Of a stretch of DNA of 34,866 bases, positions 14,726-23,200 are shown piece by piece. The position numbers and the translations under genes were made by a program. Under the pieces are notes generated by a model. That model ran no database searches and was not told the origin of the DNA. It saw only the letters and a program-made list of their open reading frames with translations. Each line of letters opens with the position of its first letter. The stretch's first letter is position 1. The stretch is from Bacteroidota bacterium (GTDB lineage Bacteria > Bacteroidota > Bacteroidia > Flavobacteriales > Weeksellaceae), in assembly GCA_023399595.1 (NCBI GenBank), contig JAEWOR010000010.1, forward strand, positions 1-34,866, in the 5' to 3' direction.

Positions 14726-14729
14726 AATT

Positions 14730-16889
14730 TTAAAACCAGTGTCCTAATATTACACTGAAAATACCTTTTTGGTCATCTTCTAATGAATGACTGAAGTTAA
14801 GTTTTATTTGTCCAAATGGAGATTTATACCCTGCTGTTAACCCTAAAGAGCTGTAATTAACTTTTACGGCATCTTTAAATTGTAATTCTGAGAAGGTATT
14901 AGCAAAAGATAAATTGCCAATTAAATAGAAATTCTTATTGAATTTTAATTGTAAATCATTAGAAGCTAATAAAGCATTCGTATTTCTTAATTGAGAGAAA
15001 TAATATCCTTTAAAACTTTTAAAATTGATGATATTCTGTTCAAAGATTCCACCTAAATTATATTCGTAGAATTTGGGTAAATTTGGTCCAATAGTAAAAC
15101 CACCAAAAAGATTAAGATGATAAGATAATTGCTTATAAATAGGAATATTAATCTTAATATCTGCTTTAAATTGTACTACTTTATCTTCTATTTTAGAATT
15201 AAAAAGATCCAAAACTTTACCTTCGGCATTCAAATAAAAACCTTTTGTAGGAAAATCTTTATCATCTTGAGTATCGCTTTTAATGAAAATATAAGGATTT
15301 AAAGACCTTGAATATCCTTTTTGTAGACTATTGGGTTCGCTCTCAAAATAATCGTGGCTTAAACCTCCACCAATGGCATATCTGTCTTTCCAAATAGATT
15401 GAATATACACTTCATTTCTTAGCCAACTCCATTTATCTATTTTTTGATTATCGTTATTTCTCAAATCAAATCTCATTCCTGATGAATATAATCCAAAACC
15501 TGGAATGTATCCATTATCGATATTATAATTAAAATAATATCTAGGACTGTCACCCACCACAACGTCAAATGAAAGATTTGAATTCTTAAATAAAAGTCTT
15601 TTTGCAGAATAATTTAAAAGTAATCCTGTTTTAAAGATTTCATCATAATGTAAACCAACTTTAAGAAAATGTCTTGCGTTGTCTTCTTTTACATATAATT
15701 TAAGATAATTGGCGTCATTTTCCTGTATAATATCATAGTTGATAAATCTATAATTATTGGTTGCATAAAGTTTATCAATCATTTTATTAATGCTTCCATA
15801 GGTTTGCATAGAAGGAAGTCTAAGTCCCATTTTTCCTAGAATGTGGTTTTTTCCATAGATTTTATTGTCAACCACGGAAATGCTATCAATCTTATAAACG
15901 TTGGAATAAATAGGGTTTATATTCTGTCTAAGACGCTGAAATTCCTTTTTAGGAAGCCGACTAAGAATATCTGTATATTTATTAGCCTCAAGAAAACCAT
16001 TGTCTAATATTTTCTTTTTTTCGTCGTAACTGGTAGCCGTAACTCCTGTTAAATCTGGTTTAATATTAATATCTGTGTATAAATATTGGTTTTTTGTTTC
16101 CTTTTGGATGCTAAAATCAATAATTTGATTAAGTATGGCAATAATATTATTGAGATTATTTCTATCGGCAAGATCTTGACTTAAATCTACTCCAATTACA
16201 ATATCAATTCCTTTATCTTTCAAAGGTTTTGAGGGGTAATTTACCGTCATTGCACCATCAATATAAATGCTGTCACCAATTTTCACAGGATCCATTAAAG
16301 AAGGGAATGCCGAACTTGCCATAATAGATTGTGCTAAGTCTCCTTCTTCGAAAATTTTCATTTTTCCAGATTCCAAATTGGTGGCTACACACATAAAAGG
16401 AATAGGCAATTTTGAAAAGTCTTTGATGTTGGAAACGTTTTTAAGCAATTCTTTAAGCATATAAACGTTCTTTTGCCCTGTACTAATGGACGATGGAAGC
16501 TTTACTTTACCATTTTTAATAGGAATATTTAAAATGTATTTATCTACAGTTTTATTGTAAAAAGAAACCTCTCTTCTAGATTTTGGATCGGTAATTAATG
16601 AATAAAAATCGGTATCAAGAATTACTTTTTCTATATCTTTTGCTGTATAACCAGATGCATAAAGGCCACCAACAATGGCTCCCATACTGGTTCCAGAGAT
16701 ATAATCTATTTTTACGCCTAAAGAATCTATTATCTTTAAGACACCAACGTGAGCAAAACCTTTTGCACCACCGCCAGATAAAGATAAACCGATTTTAGGA
16801 TTGGCAGGTATTACCAAACCTTCTTTTACTTGTGCATTTACAAGCAAGGATAAATAGAGGAGAAGAAATAAGGCAAGTCTTTTTATCAT
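14730..16889 (-). CDS. Patatin-like phospholipase with POTRA-like and outer-membrane barrel regions
   Basis: A 719-aa exported protein. A signal peptide (MIKRLALFLLLYLSLLVNAQ) is followed by a patatin domain (about 30-290). That domain has the oxyanion loop SGGGAKG (38-44), the nucleophile Ser68 in GTSMG (66-70) and the catalytic Asp211 in DGAMTVNYP. A POTRA-like segment spans roughly 335-400 (YGKNHILGKMGLRLPS, LYATNNYRFINYDII). The rest is beta-rich with alternating residues ending in aromatic ILGHWF, typical of a 16-strand outer-membrane barrel. This order matches PlpD-like type Vd (patatin autotransporter) proteins. It would hydrolyse phospholipids at or outside the outer membrane. Its ATG overlaps the murF-alr stop (TAATG), suggesting translational coupling. 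The POTRA and barrel boundaries are approximate. Confidence 0.9.
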   Translation of the reverse strand: MIKRLALFLLLYLSLLVNAQVKEGLVIPANPKIGLSLSGGGAKGFAHVGVLKIIDSLGVKIDYISGTSMGAIVGGLYASGYTAKDIEKVILDTDFYSLITDPKSRREVSFYNKTVDKYILNIPIKNGKVKLPSSISTGQKNVYMLKELLKNVSNIKDFSKLPIPFMCVATNLESGKMKIFEEGDLAQSIMASSAFPSLMDPVKIGDSIYIDGAMTVNYPSKPLKDKGIDIVIGVDLSQDLADRNNLNNIIAILNQIIDFSIQKETKNQYLYTDINIKPDLTGVTATSYDEKKKILDNGFLEANKYTDILSRLPKKEFQRLRQNINPIYSNVYKIDSISVVDNKIYGKNHILGKMGLRLPSMQTYGSINKMIDKLYATNNYRFINYDIIQENDANYLKLYVKEDNARHFLKVGLHYDEIFKTGLLLNYSAKRLLFKNSNLSFDVVVGDSPRYYFNYNIDNGYIPGFGLYSSGMRFDLRNNDNQKIDKWSWLRNEVYIQSIWKDRYAIGGGLSHDYFESEPNSLQKGYSRSLNPYIFIKSDTQDDKDFPTKGFYLNAEGKVLDLFNSKIEDKVVQFKADIKINIPIYKQLSYHLNLFGGFTIGPNLPKFYEYNLGGIFEQNIINFKSFKGYYFSQLRNTNALLASNDLQLKFNKNFYLIGNLSFANTFSELQFKDAVKVNYSSLGLTAGYKSPFGQIKLNFSHSLEDDQKGIFSVILGHWF

Positions 16890-19336
16890 TAATTTTTTAC
16901 ATAAATACGTTTTACCCTTGGTGAAATGGAGGTTAATACTTCATAAGAGATGGTTTTACAATATCCTGCAAAATCATTCAAAGATGGATTTTTATCAAAG
17001 ATAATAACTTCATCGCCTTCTTTAGCAGGTAAATCCTTAATATTTAGCATTAAAGTATCCATACATACATTTCCAGCAATAGGAACTAATTGATTATGAA
17101 CACTGAATTTTCCCACACCATTGCTTATTAATCGTGGAATTCCATCTGCATATCCAACAGGAATTGTTGCAATTCTCGTATCTTCTTCGGCTCTAAATGT
17201 TCTGTTGTAACCAACTGATTCTCCTTTTTTTATCTCAGAAATTTGAGAAATTACTGTTCTGAAACTTACAACAGTTTGTAATTTTTTCTGAATTCCTGCA
17301 TTCGGAGATAAACCTATCATTCCAATTCCAATTCTTACCATATCGTATTGATAATCAGAGAAATTGGTAATTCCTGCTGAATTTAAAATATGTCGAATAG
17401 GTTGATCATGAAGTCCCGCCAATAATTTTGATGAAAAACGATCAAAAGTGCTTATTTGTTCTAGAACATATTCCTTTTCGGATGGTACGTCAGAAGTGGA
17501 AAGATGGCTAAAAATACTGCTTACTTTCACATCCATTTTGTTGAGCTTTTCAATCATTTCATCGGCTTCATTCTCTTTGAAACCCAATCTGTGCATTCCT
17601 GTTTCTAACTTTAAGTGTATAGGATATTTTCCTTCAACTCCTTTTTGTTTCAAGCGGGTATAAAACAAATCCAAAAGTCTGAAACTATAGATTTCCGGCT
17701 CTAAATTATACTCAATAATGGCATCGTAACTGTGTTGCTCAGGATTCATCACAATAATTGGGATGGTGATTCCTTTTTTACGCAATTCAACGCCTTCGTC
17801 AGCAAATGCAACACCCAAATAATCAATATGATGGTGTTGTAAAAATTCAGCAATTTCAAAGCTTCCTAAACCATAAGAATTGGCTTTTACCATTGCCATA
17901 ACTTTGGTGGAAGGCTTTAGAAAAGTTTTATGAACATTAATATTATGAATAATCGCGTTTAGATTAATTTCTAAAACAGTATCGTGTTTTTGCTGTTCTA
18001 AATGATTTTTTACTCTTTCAATTTCAAATTTACGAGCTCCTTTTAATAAAATCAATTCATTTTCTAATGTGTTAAGTTGCACACTGTCAATAAGTTCATT
18101 AGTAGTATTAAAAGTGAAAGTTTTGGTTTTGAAAGCAGTAGCGAATTCTTTAATTTCTTCACCAATTAAAAATACATTTTTAAAGTTTTGTTCATTGGTA
18201 AGTTCTGCAACTTCTTTATAAAGTTCTGCGTTGTTTTTACCTTCTGCAAAATCGGTGAGAACTAAAGATTTTGAAGTCTTATTGTATTCTTTTACAAACT
18301 GATAAGCAATTTTAAGTGAATCTAAATCAAGGTTGAAAGAATCATTAATAATGATATTGTTTCTTACGCCAGAAATACTTTCTAAACGCATTTCTACAGA
18401 TTTCAGTGCATTTATTTTGTTGATAATGTCAGCATCTGAGTAATTCAATTCTTTTAAAACAGCAATTACGCAAAGTGCATTATGAAGGGTTGCTTCATCT
18501 CTTCTATTTACAGGGAAAGAAAATTGATCTTTAAAATAATTTACAATTATTTTGGAATTTCTTTCTTTCCAATTGTTTTGGATATGCAAATCGTTATAAG
18601 ATTCAAAACCAAAAGATATTAATTTTTTACTTGAGTATTTTTGTTTTATAGTATTGTAAACCAATTTATTATCTCCATTGAAAATAATTACTTCCGAATC
18701 TTTGAAAAGCGATATTTTTTCTTCAATAAGTTGAGTTTCATTTTCAAAATTAGAAAAGTGTGCGGATCCGATATAGGTTAAAACTCCAATCTTTGGTTGG
18801 AAGATTTCTGCAAGTTTTTGCATTTCTTGAGGCATGGAAATTCCCACTTCGAAAATACCAAGTTCATGCTGTTGGTTAATCTGCAATAAAGAAATTGGAA
18901 GTCCCAACTGAGAATTAAAACTTTTCGGACTTTTCACAGTATCAAAATTTTCCCAAAGACTTTGGTAGAGCCATTCTTTGACGATGGTTTTACCATTACT
19001 TCCCGTTATTCCTATGGTTTTTAAATGAGGAAATTGCTTAATGTGGTGTTTGGCTAAATTTTGGAGGAAGGAAATTGAATTTTCAACAATAATCCAAGTA
19101 ATTTTTGGATTTTCTAAGATTTTCTTTTCAGAAATAATAATCTTTATTCCTTTGTCAATAGCAGATTGAATGTATTTTTCACCAGATTTTTTTTCGGTAT
19201 TAATCGCTAAAAAAGCTGTATCCACTGTAGAATAAATAATTCTACTATCGAAAGCTATATTTTTTACCACAGCATTATCATCACCAATTAGCTCAGAATG
19301 AGTGATGTTTGCAATTTCTCTCGTTGTATAGTTCAT
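16889..19336 (-). CDS. murF-alr: Bifunctional MurF ligase / alanine racemase
   Basis: An 815-aa fusion of two peptidoglycan-precursor enzymes. Residues 1 to about 445 resemble MurF, which adds D-Ala-D-Ala to the UDP-MurNAc-tripeptide; the ATP loop is GITGSNGKT (109-117), followed by SFNSQLGLPISLL and a C-terminal LILLKGARKFEIERV. Residues about 450-815 are a PLP alanine racemase: Lys484 in MVKANSYGLG holds PLP, LETGMHRLGF (577-586) is conserved, and the opposite catalytic base is Tyr710 in SVGYNRTF. GNVCMDTLML also matches Alr. D-alanine production and its use are thus joined in one protein. The fusion is recurrent in Bacteroidota; a stand-alone murF may exist elsewhere in the genome. It starts 2 nt after tdk and overlaps the patatin gene. 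Confidence 0.95.
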   Translation of the reverse strand: MNYTTREIANITHSELIGDDNAVVKNIAFDSRIIYSTVDTAFLAINTEKKSGEKYIQSAIDKGIKIIISEKKILENPKITWIIVENSISFLQNLAKHHIKQFPHLKTIGITGSNGKTIVKEWLYQSLWENFDTVKSPKSFNSQLGLPISLLQINQQHELGIFEVGISMPQEMQKLAEIFQPKIGVLTYIGSAHFSNFENETQLIEEKISLFKDSEVIIFNGDNKLVYNTIKQKYSSKKLISFGFESYNDLHIQNNWKERNSKIIVNYFKDQFSFPVNRRDEATLHNALCVIAVLKELNYSDADIINKINALKSVEMRLESISGVRNNIIINDSFNLDLDSLKIAYQFVKEYNKTSKSLVLTDFAEGKNNAELYKEVAELTNEQNFKNVFLIGEEIKEFATAFKTKTFTFNTTNELIDSVQLNTLENELILLKGARKFEIERVKNHLEQQKHDTVLEINLNAIIHNINVHKTFLKPSTKVMAMVKANSYGLGSFEIAEFLQHHHIDYLGVAFADEGVELRKKGITIPIIVMNPEQHSYDAIIEYNLEPEIYSFRLLDLFYTRLKQKGVEGKYPIHLKLETGMHRLGFKENEADEMIEKLNKMDVKVSSIFSHLSTSDVPSEKEYVLEQISTFDRFSSKLLAGLHDQPIRHILNSAGITNFSDYQYDMVRIGIGMIGLSPNAGIQKKLQTVVSFRTVISQISEIKKGESVGYNRTFRAEEDTRIATIPVGYADGIPRLISNGVGKFSVHNQLVPIAGNVCMDTLMLNIKDLPAKEGDEVIIFDKNPSLNDFAGYCKTISYEVLTSISPRVKRIYVKN

Positions 19337-19338
19337 TT

Positions 19339-19923
19339 TTATTTATTTTTCAAGACTTCATCCACAAAAACTCTTCTGCTTACTGCTTCATAGCTATCTG
19401 TTTCACCTAGTTCTACAAGATCTTTTCCTTGTGAAGTTCTCATGGAATAATTGGCAAGATTGCCTGTTCGTCTGCAAATAGCATGCACTTTTGTTACATA
19501 TTCTGCGGTTGCCATCAAATTGGGCATTGGACCGAAGGGACGACCCATAAAATCCATGTCCAGTCCAGCAATTACAACACGAACGCCATTATTAGCCAAT
19601 TGGTTGGATACATCTACAATAGCTTCATCAAAAAACTGAGCCTCATCTATCCCAATAACATCGCAATTGGAAGCGAGAAGTAAAATTTCATTAGGATTAT
19701 CTACGGCCGTACTTCGAATTTTATTTTGATTGTGAGAAACCACATCTCCTTCCGAGTATCGGGAATCCACTCTTGGTTTGAAAATTTCTACATTTTGTCC
19801 AGCCATTTCCGCACGTCTAAGCCTTCGGATAAGCTCTTCTGTTTTACCAGAAAACATTGATCCACAGATAACTTCCATCCATCCACTTTGCTTGGCATGA
19901 TTAATTGTATTTTCTAAAAACAT
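19339..19923 (-). CDS. tdk: Thymidine kinase, zinc-ribbon ligands partly lost
   Basis: A 194-aa type II thymidine kinase (TK1-like), which phosphorylates thymidine for salvage into dTMP. The Walker A loop is CGSMFSGKTEELIRR (20-34), the catalytic glutamate is Glu94 in GIDEAQFFDE, and the lasso region follows IAGLDMDFMGRPFGPMPNL. The thymidine-pocket stretch is AEYVTKVHAICRRTGN. TK1-type enzymes normally carry four cysteines as two CxxC pairs. Here only Cys150 remains, and the equivalents are Thr153, Ser182 and Val185, so the structural zinc is probably absent. This looks like a lineage feature because the rest is intact. It is the first gene of a four-gene minus-strand run. Confidence 0.95.
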   Translation of the reverse strand: MFLENTINHAKQSGWMEVICGSMFSGKTEELIRRLRRAEMAGQNVEIFKPRVDSRYSEGDVVSHNQNKIRSTAVDNPNEILLLASNCDVIGIDEAQFFDEAIVDVSNQLANNGVRVVIAGLDMDFMGRPFGPMPNLMATAEYVTKVHAICRRTGNLANYSMRTSQGKDLVELGETDSYEAVSRRVFVDEVLKNK

Positions 19924-19935
19924 TTGTTAAATTAG

Positions 19936-19963
19936 CCGTAATATTTAAACTTCAAAATTACGG
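19936..19963. promoter_or_regulatory. Divergent control region: inverted repeat and tdk -7 box
   Basis: The 58-bp gap between tdk and the acidic protein gene holds a perfect 7-bp inverted repeat, CCGTAAT (19936-19942) and ATTACGG (19957-19963), with centres 21 bp apart (two helical turns). On the minus strand TAATTTTG (19953-19960) matches TAnnTTTG and overlaps one arm. TTG at 19985-19987 could be the -33 element, though the 24-nt spacing is long. A protein bound at the repeat would block tdk transcription. Confidence 0.4.
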
Positions 19964-19981
19964 AAATTTAAAAGACATAAC

Positions 19982-21034
19982 ATGCAAAACCTCCAAGATA
20001 TTGAAGACAAGATTTTTTTTGAATGCAAAACTATTCTTGACTCTCTCTCTAAGATTAATTCTAAAGATGAACTTATACAAAAACAAGATTTGTTTTATGA
20101 AATAAGCGAAAGAATTTCCTTTTTGAAGATTCTTGAAAAAAATGAATCTAGTTTTCTAGAAACTCCAACTCCAATTAATGATTTTGAAGAAAATACTTCT
20201 CATTTGGTTTCCGAAAATGTTGATGTTTTTGTTGAAAACGAGGATTTAACAATTGAAGAGGAAGTGGCTTTTACCAATGAACTCAATCAAATTCACGATT
20301 CTATCCAGGAAGATGAATTGTTAGAAAAAAATAACAATGTTGTGGAGGAAGATTTGTTAGTTGAAATCCCAAAAATTGAGGAATCTGTGGTTGAAACTTC
20401 TCCAGAAGCAGTTGTGTTAAGCTTAGATGTAGATTCTTCTGAGGAACAAGAAAAATTAGAATTTCCAGAAATTGTAGAACAAGAAATTATTGTTTTTGAA
20501 GATGAAAAGCCTGTTGAAAACTTAACAGTAAGCTTTGGAGATGAAAATCTGGAAAAGAAAATTAACGAAGATTTAGAGGTTGCTGTTGAAGAAGAAATGC
20601 CAGAAAATGCTCCTGTAGCCGATAATAATTGGTTTGATGCTAAGAATGAGGAGGAAGAAAATATGCATGAGAAAAAATTTAAACTCGCTAATATTAAAGG
20701 ATTAAAATCTTTATTTGATGATGAGCATTTAGACTCATTAGAAAATCCTACCATAAATTCGCAAGCTAGGGCAAATGTGTCTACAAGTTATATGGAAGCT
20801 GAGAAAATTAAGCATGAGTTTAAGCTAGATTTGAACGATAGATTGGCTTTTTCTAAAATGCTTTTTGGTGGAAGCCAGTCTGAATTGAATGAAACGGTGA
20901 ACCAATTGAACCAATTTCAAGATGTAGAACAAGCTAAAGAATACTTAAGCGAGTTGTACTATGAGAAAAAATGGGATAGAGCTGAAGAGTACGCACAAAG
21001 ACTTTGGACTTTGGTAGAAAATAAATTCTTATAA
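19982..21034 (+). CDS. Acidic conserved hypothetical protein upstream of rsmI
   Basis: A 350-aa protein with no recognised catalytic motif, signal peptide or membrane helix. Three parts can be seen. An N-terminal helical region (about 1-55) contains IEDKIFFECKTILDSLSKI and YEISERISFLKIL. A long, very acidic low-complexity middle (about 60-225) is rich in Glu, Val, Asn and Ser and is probably disordered. A well-conserved-looking C-terminal helical domain (about 255-350) contains FKLDLNDRLAFSKMLFGGS, LNETVNQLNQF and YEKKWDRAEEYAQRLWTLV. I recall the C-terminal pattern from hypothetical proteins next to rsmI in flavobacteria, but no function is known. The rsmI start follows its stop by 2 nt, so the two are coupled. 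A structural or adaptor role is only a guess. Confidence 0.8.
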   Translation: MQNLQDIEDKIFFECKTILDSLSKINSKDELIQKQDLFYEISERISFLKILEKNESSFLETPTPINDFEENTSHLVSENVDVFVENEDLTIEEEVAFTNELNQIHDSIQEDELLEKNNNVVEEDLLVEIPKIEESVVETSPEAVVLSLDVDSSEEQEKLEFPEIVEQEIIVFEDEKPVENLTVSFGDENLEKKINEDLEVAVEEEMPENAPVADNNWFDAKNEEEENMHEKKFKLANIKGLKSLFDDEHLDSLENPTINSQARANVSTSYMEAEKIKHEFKLDLNDRLAFSKMLFGGSQSELNETVNQLNQFQDVEQAKEYLSELYYEKKWDRAEEYAQRLWTLVENKFL

Positions 21035-21036
21035 TT

Positions 21037-21711
21037 TTGAGTGGTATTTTATATTTTGTTCCTACACCCGTAGGAAATTTGGAGGATATGACTTTTAGAG
21101 CTGTAAAAGTTTTAAAAGAGGTGGATTATATTTTATGTGAAGACACAAGAACTTCAGGGATTTTGCTGAAGCATTATGAAATAGCTAAACCATTGAAAGC
21201 CTATCATTTGCATAATGAACATCAAACTACAGAAAAAGTAATTGATGATTTAAAAAACGGACAAAACATTGCAATTATCACCGATGCAGGAACTCCTGGA
21301 ATTTCGGATCCAGGATATTTGTTGGCGAAAGCAGGTGCCGATAATAATATAGAAATGATTTGTCTTCCAGGAGCAACAGCGTTTGTTCCGGCTTTAGTGG
21401 TTTCGGGTTTGCCGAATCATGATTTTTATTTTGCAGGGTTTTTGCCGCAGAAAAAAGGTCGACAAACCAAACTGAAACAGCTTGCTGAAGAAAAGAAAAC
21501 TATAATTTTGTACGAAAGTCCACATAAAATAAATACAACATTAGAACAAATAAAAGAGTTTTTTGGAGAAGAGACAAAAGTGAGCTTAAGCAGAGAAATT
21601 TCTAAAAAATTTGAAGAAACTAAACGTGGAACAATCAATGAGTTAATTGAATTCTCCAAAAGTAAAACTTTAAAAGGAGAAATTGTTTTAATTGTGAATA
21701 ACAACATTTAA
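21037..21711 (+). CDS. rsmI: 16S rRNA (cytidine1402-2'-O)-methyltransferase, TTG start
   Basis: A 224-aa tetrapyrrole-methylase-fold enzyme that 2'-O-methylates C1402 in the decoding centre of 16S rRNA, alongside RsmH. Diagnostic stretches are LYFVPTPVGNLEDMTFRAV, ILCEDTRTSGILLKHY, IAIITDAGTPGISDPGYLL, ICLPGATAFVPALVVSGL, FAGFLPQKKGRQ and LYESPHKINTTLEQI. The initiation codon appears to be TTG (21037-21039). No ATG precedes the conserved YFVPTPVGN block in frame, and the upstream stop is only 2 nt away. It lacks the C-terminal tail of the 286-aa E. coli enzyme, as short forms do. It is coupled to the acidic protein gene upstream and followed by fabG after 18 nt. Confidence 0.95.
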   Translation: MSGILYFVPTPVGNLEDMTFRAVKVLKEVDYILCEDTRTSGILLKHYEIAKPLKAYHLHNEHQTTEKVIDDLKNGQNIAIITDAGTPGISDPGYLLAKAGADNNIEMICLPGATAFVPALVVSGLPNHDFYFAGFLPQKKGRQTKLKQLAEEKKTIILYESPHKINTTLEQIKEFFGEETKVSLSREISKKFEETKRGTINELIEFSKSKTLKGEIVLIVNNNI

Positions 21712-21729
21712 AAGATAAACTAAATATAA

Positions 21730-22473
21730 ATGAAATTATTAGAAGGAAAAGTAGCCCTAATTACAGGAGCAACTCGTGGAATTGGTAAGGCGATTGCCGA
21801 AGTTTATGCACAGCAAGGTGCTAAAGTAGCTTTTACTTACGCAGGTTCTGTAGATAAAGCAAAAGCTTTGGAAGAAGAACTTTCTAAAATAACAACTGCA
21901 AAATCTTATCAATCGGATGCTTCAGATTTTGATGCAGCCCAAAAATTGGTGGATGATGTGATGGCTGAGTTCGGACAAATAGATATTTTGGTAAACAATG
22001 CAGGAATTACCAAGGATAACCTAATGCTTCGCATGTCTAAAGACGATTGGGATCAGGTGATAAAAGTGAATTTAGATTCTGTCTTCAATCTTACAAAAGC
22101 AGTTTTGAAGCCAATGATGAAAGCTAAATCTGGATCTATCATCAATATGAGTTCTGTGGTTGGAGTTAAAGGAAATGCGGGACAAGCTAATTATGCGGCA
22201 TCTAAGGCGGGAATTATTGGTTTCTCTAAGTCGGTAGCTTTGGAATTAGGTTCTAGAAATATAAGATGTAACGTAATTGCTCCAGGTTTTATTGAAACTG
22301 AAATGACGGCTGTTTTAGACGAAAAAACGGTTCAAGGTTGGAGAGATTCTATTCCTTTGAAGAGAGGAGGAAAACCAGAAGATATCGCAAATGCTTGTGT
22401 GTTTTTAGGAGGTGAACTTTCATCTTATATTACAGGCCAAGTAATGAATGTTGACGGTGGGATGCTTACTTAA
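21730..22473 (+). CDS. fabG: 3-oxoacyl-[acyl-carrier-protein] reductase
   Basis: A 247-aa short-chain dehydrogenase of the FabG type, the NADPH-dependent reductase of beta-ketoacyl-ACP in fatty acid elongation. The cofactor loop is ALITGATRGIGKAIAE (about 10-25), followed by VNNAGITKDNLMLRM (the NAG and catalytic Asn region), SIINMSSVVGVKGNAGQ (catalytic Ser), the YAASK catalytic Tyr-Lys pair, CNVIAPGFIETEM and the C-terminal YITGQVMNVDGGM. Length and motifs are those of housekeeping FabG. It lies 18 nt after rsmI and is closed by a terminator, so it is probably the last gene of the three-gene plus-strand operon. Confidence 0.95.
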   Translation: MKLLEGKVALITGATRGIGKAIAEVYAQQGAKVAFTYAGSVDKAKALEEELSKITTAKSYQSDASDFDAAQKLVDDVMAEFGQIDILVNNAGITKDNLMLRMSKDDWDQVIKVNLDSVFNLTKAVLKPMMKAKSGSIINMSSVVGVKGNAGQANYAASKAGIIGFSKSVALELGSRNIRCNVIAPGFIETEMTAVLDEKTVQGWRDSIPLKRGGKPEDIANACVFLGGELSSYITGQVMNVDGGMLT

Positions 22474-22494
22474 TCAACATTAATTTATAAACGA

Positions 22495-22526
22495 AAAAGC
22501 AACCAAATTGTGGTTGCTTTTTTTAT
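22495..22526 (+). terminator. Terminator of the rsmI-fabG operon
   Basis: Perfect 11-bp stem AAAAGCAACCA-AATTG-TGGTTGCTTTT followed by a T-tract (TTTATTTTG), 22 nt past the fabG stop. Confidence 0.92.
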
Positions 22527-22631
22527 TTTGTTATGTAGTAAATACTAATAAGTTTAAAATTATTTTTGTTGAATTGTATTTAATGTGTAAGTTTGTAGCC
22601 TTTCATTTTTACTTTTTATTAGATTTATTTC

Positions 22632-22666
22632 AAACTGCGAGGCCTTTGGCTTATGCAGTTTTTTTA
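22632..22666 (+). terminator. Second plus-strand hairpin with U-tract overlapping the SpoU gene end
   Basis: AAACTGC (22632-22638) pairs with GCAGTTT (22655-22661), with an inner GCC/GGC stem, followed by TTTTATTTT. The U-tract is on the plus strand only, and it overlaps the 3' end of the minus-strand methyltransferase gene. It could be a back-up terminator against fabG read-through or the end of a small RNA starting after the TATTTTTG box at 22561-22568. Confidence 0.5.
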
Positions 22667-23194
22667 TTTTAGGGCTTTTGCAAACTCCCACATTACAATA
22701 CCTCCACAAACACTTACATTTAAAGAATGCTTGGTTCCTAGCTGCGGAATTTCTAGGAAAGTATCAATATGTTCAAGAGCGTCATCGCTTATTCCATCCA
22801 CTTCATTTCCAAGAATTAAGGCATATTTTTGAGTAGCATTAATATTAAAATTGGTAATCAGTGTGCTGTCTGTAGTTTGTTCGATGCCAATAATCTCAAA
22901 ATTTTCAGATTTTAAATCATTAATAGCGGTTACAATATCTTTTTCATAAGCCCAATCTACACTTTCTGTAGCACCCAAAGCAGCTTTATGAATCTCTCTG
23001 TGAGGAGGTTGTGGTGTAATGCCACACAAAATAATTTTTTCAATCAAAAAAGCATCTGCAGTACGGAAAACTGCTCCTACATTGTGCATGCTTCTTACAT
23101 TGTCTAATACTACTACTAAAGGGATTTTTGGAGTTTCCTTAAAGGTATCTACATCTATTCTTCCTAGTTCTTCAAGCTTTAATTTTCTAGTCAC
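22664..23194 (-). CDS. TrmH/SpoU-family RNA 2'-O-ribose methyltransferase
   Basis: A 176-aa SPOUT-class methyltransferase. The three SpoU motifs are present: VLDNVRSMHNVGAVFRTAD (motif 1, about 29-47), YALILGNEVDGISDDALE (motif 2, about 123-140) and EIPQLGTKHSLNVSVCGGI (motif 3 with the SAM knot, about 148-166). It is only the catalytic domain, without an N-terminal substrate-binding extension, which resembles short tRNA/rRNA ribose methyltransferases. Which RNA and which nucleotide it modifies cannot be decided from sequence. It lies 6 nt after the bestrophin stop on the same strand, so the two may be co-transcribed. Confidence 0.9.
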   Translation of the reverse strand: MTRKLKLEELGRIDVDTFKETPKIPLVVVLDNVRSMHNVGAVFRTADAFLIEKIILCGITPQPPHREIHKAALGATESVDWAYEKDIVTAINDLKSENFEIIGIEQTTDSTLITNFNINATQKYALILGNEVDGISDDALEHIDTFLEIPQLGTKHSLNVSVCGGIVMWEFAKALK

Positions 23195-23200
23195 GATATT

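Noticed and set aside
20293..20754. Minus-strand serine-rich ORF of 153 codons
   Set aside because: It is the mirror of the Glu-rich middle of the acidic protein; GAA codons read in reverse as TTC/TCT explain its Ser/Phe content.
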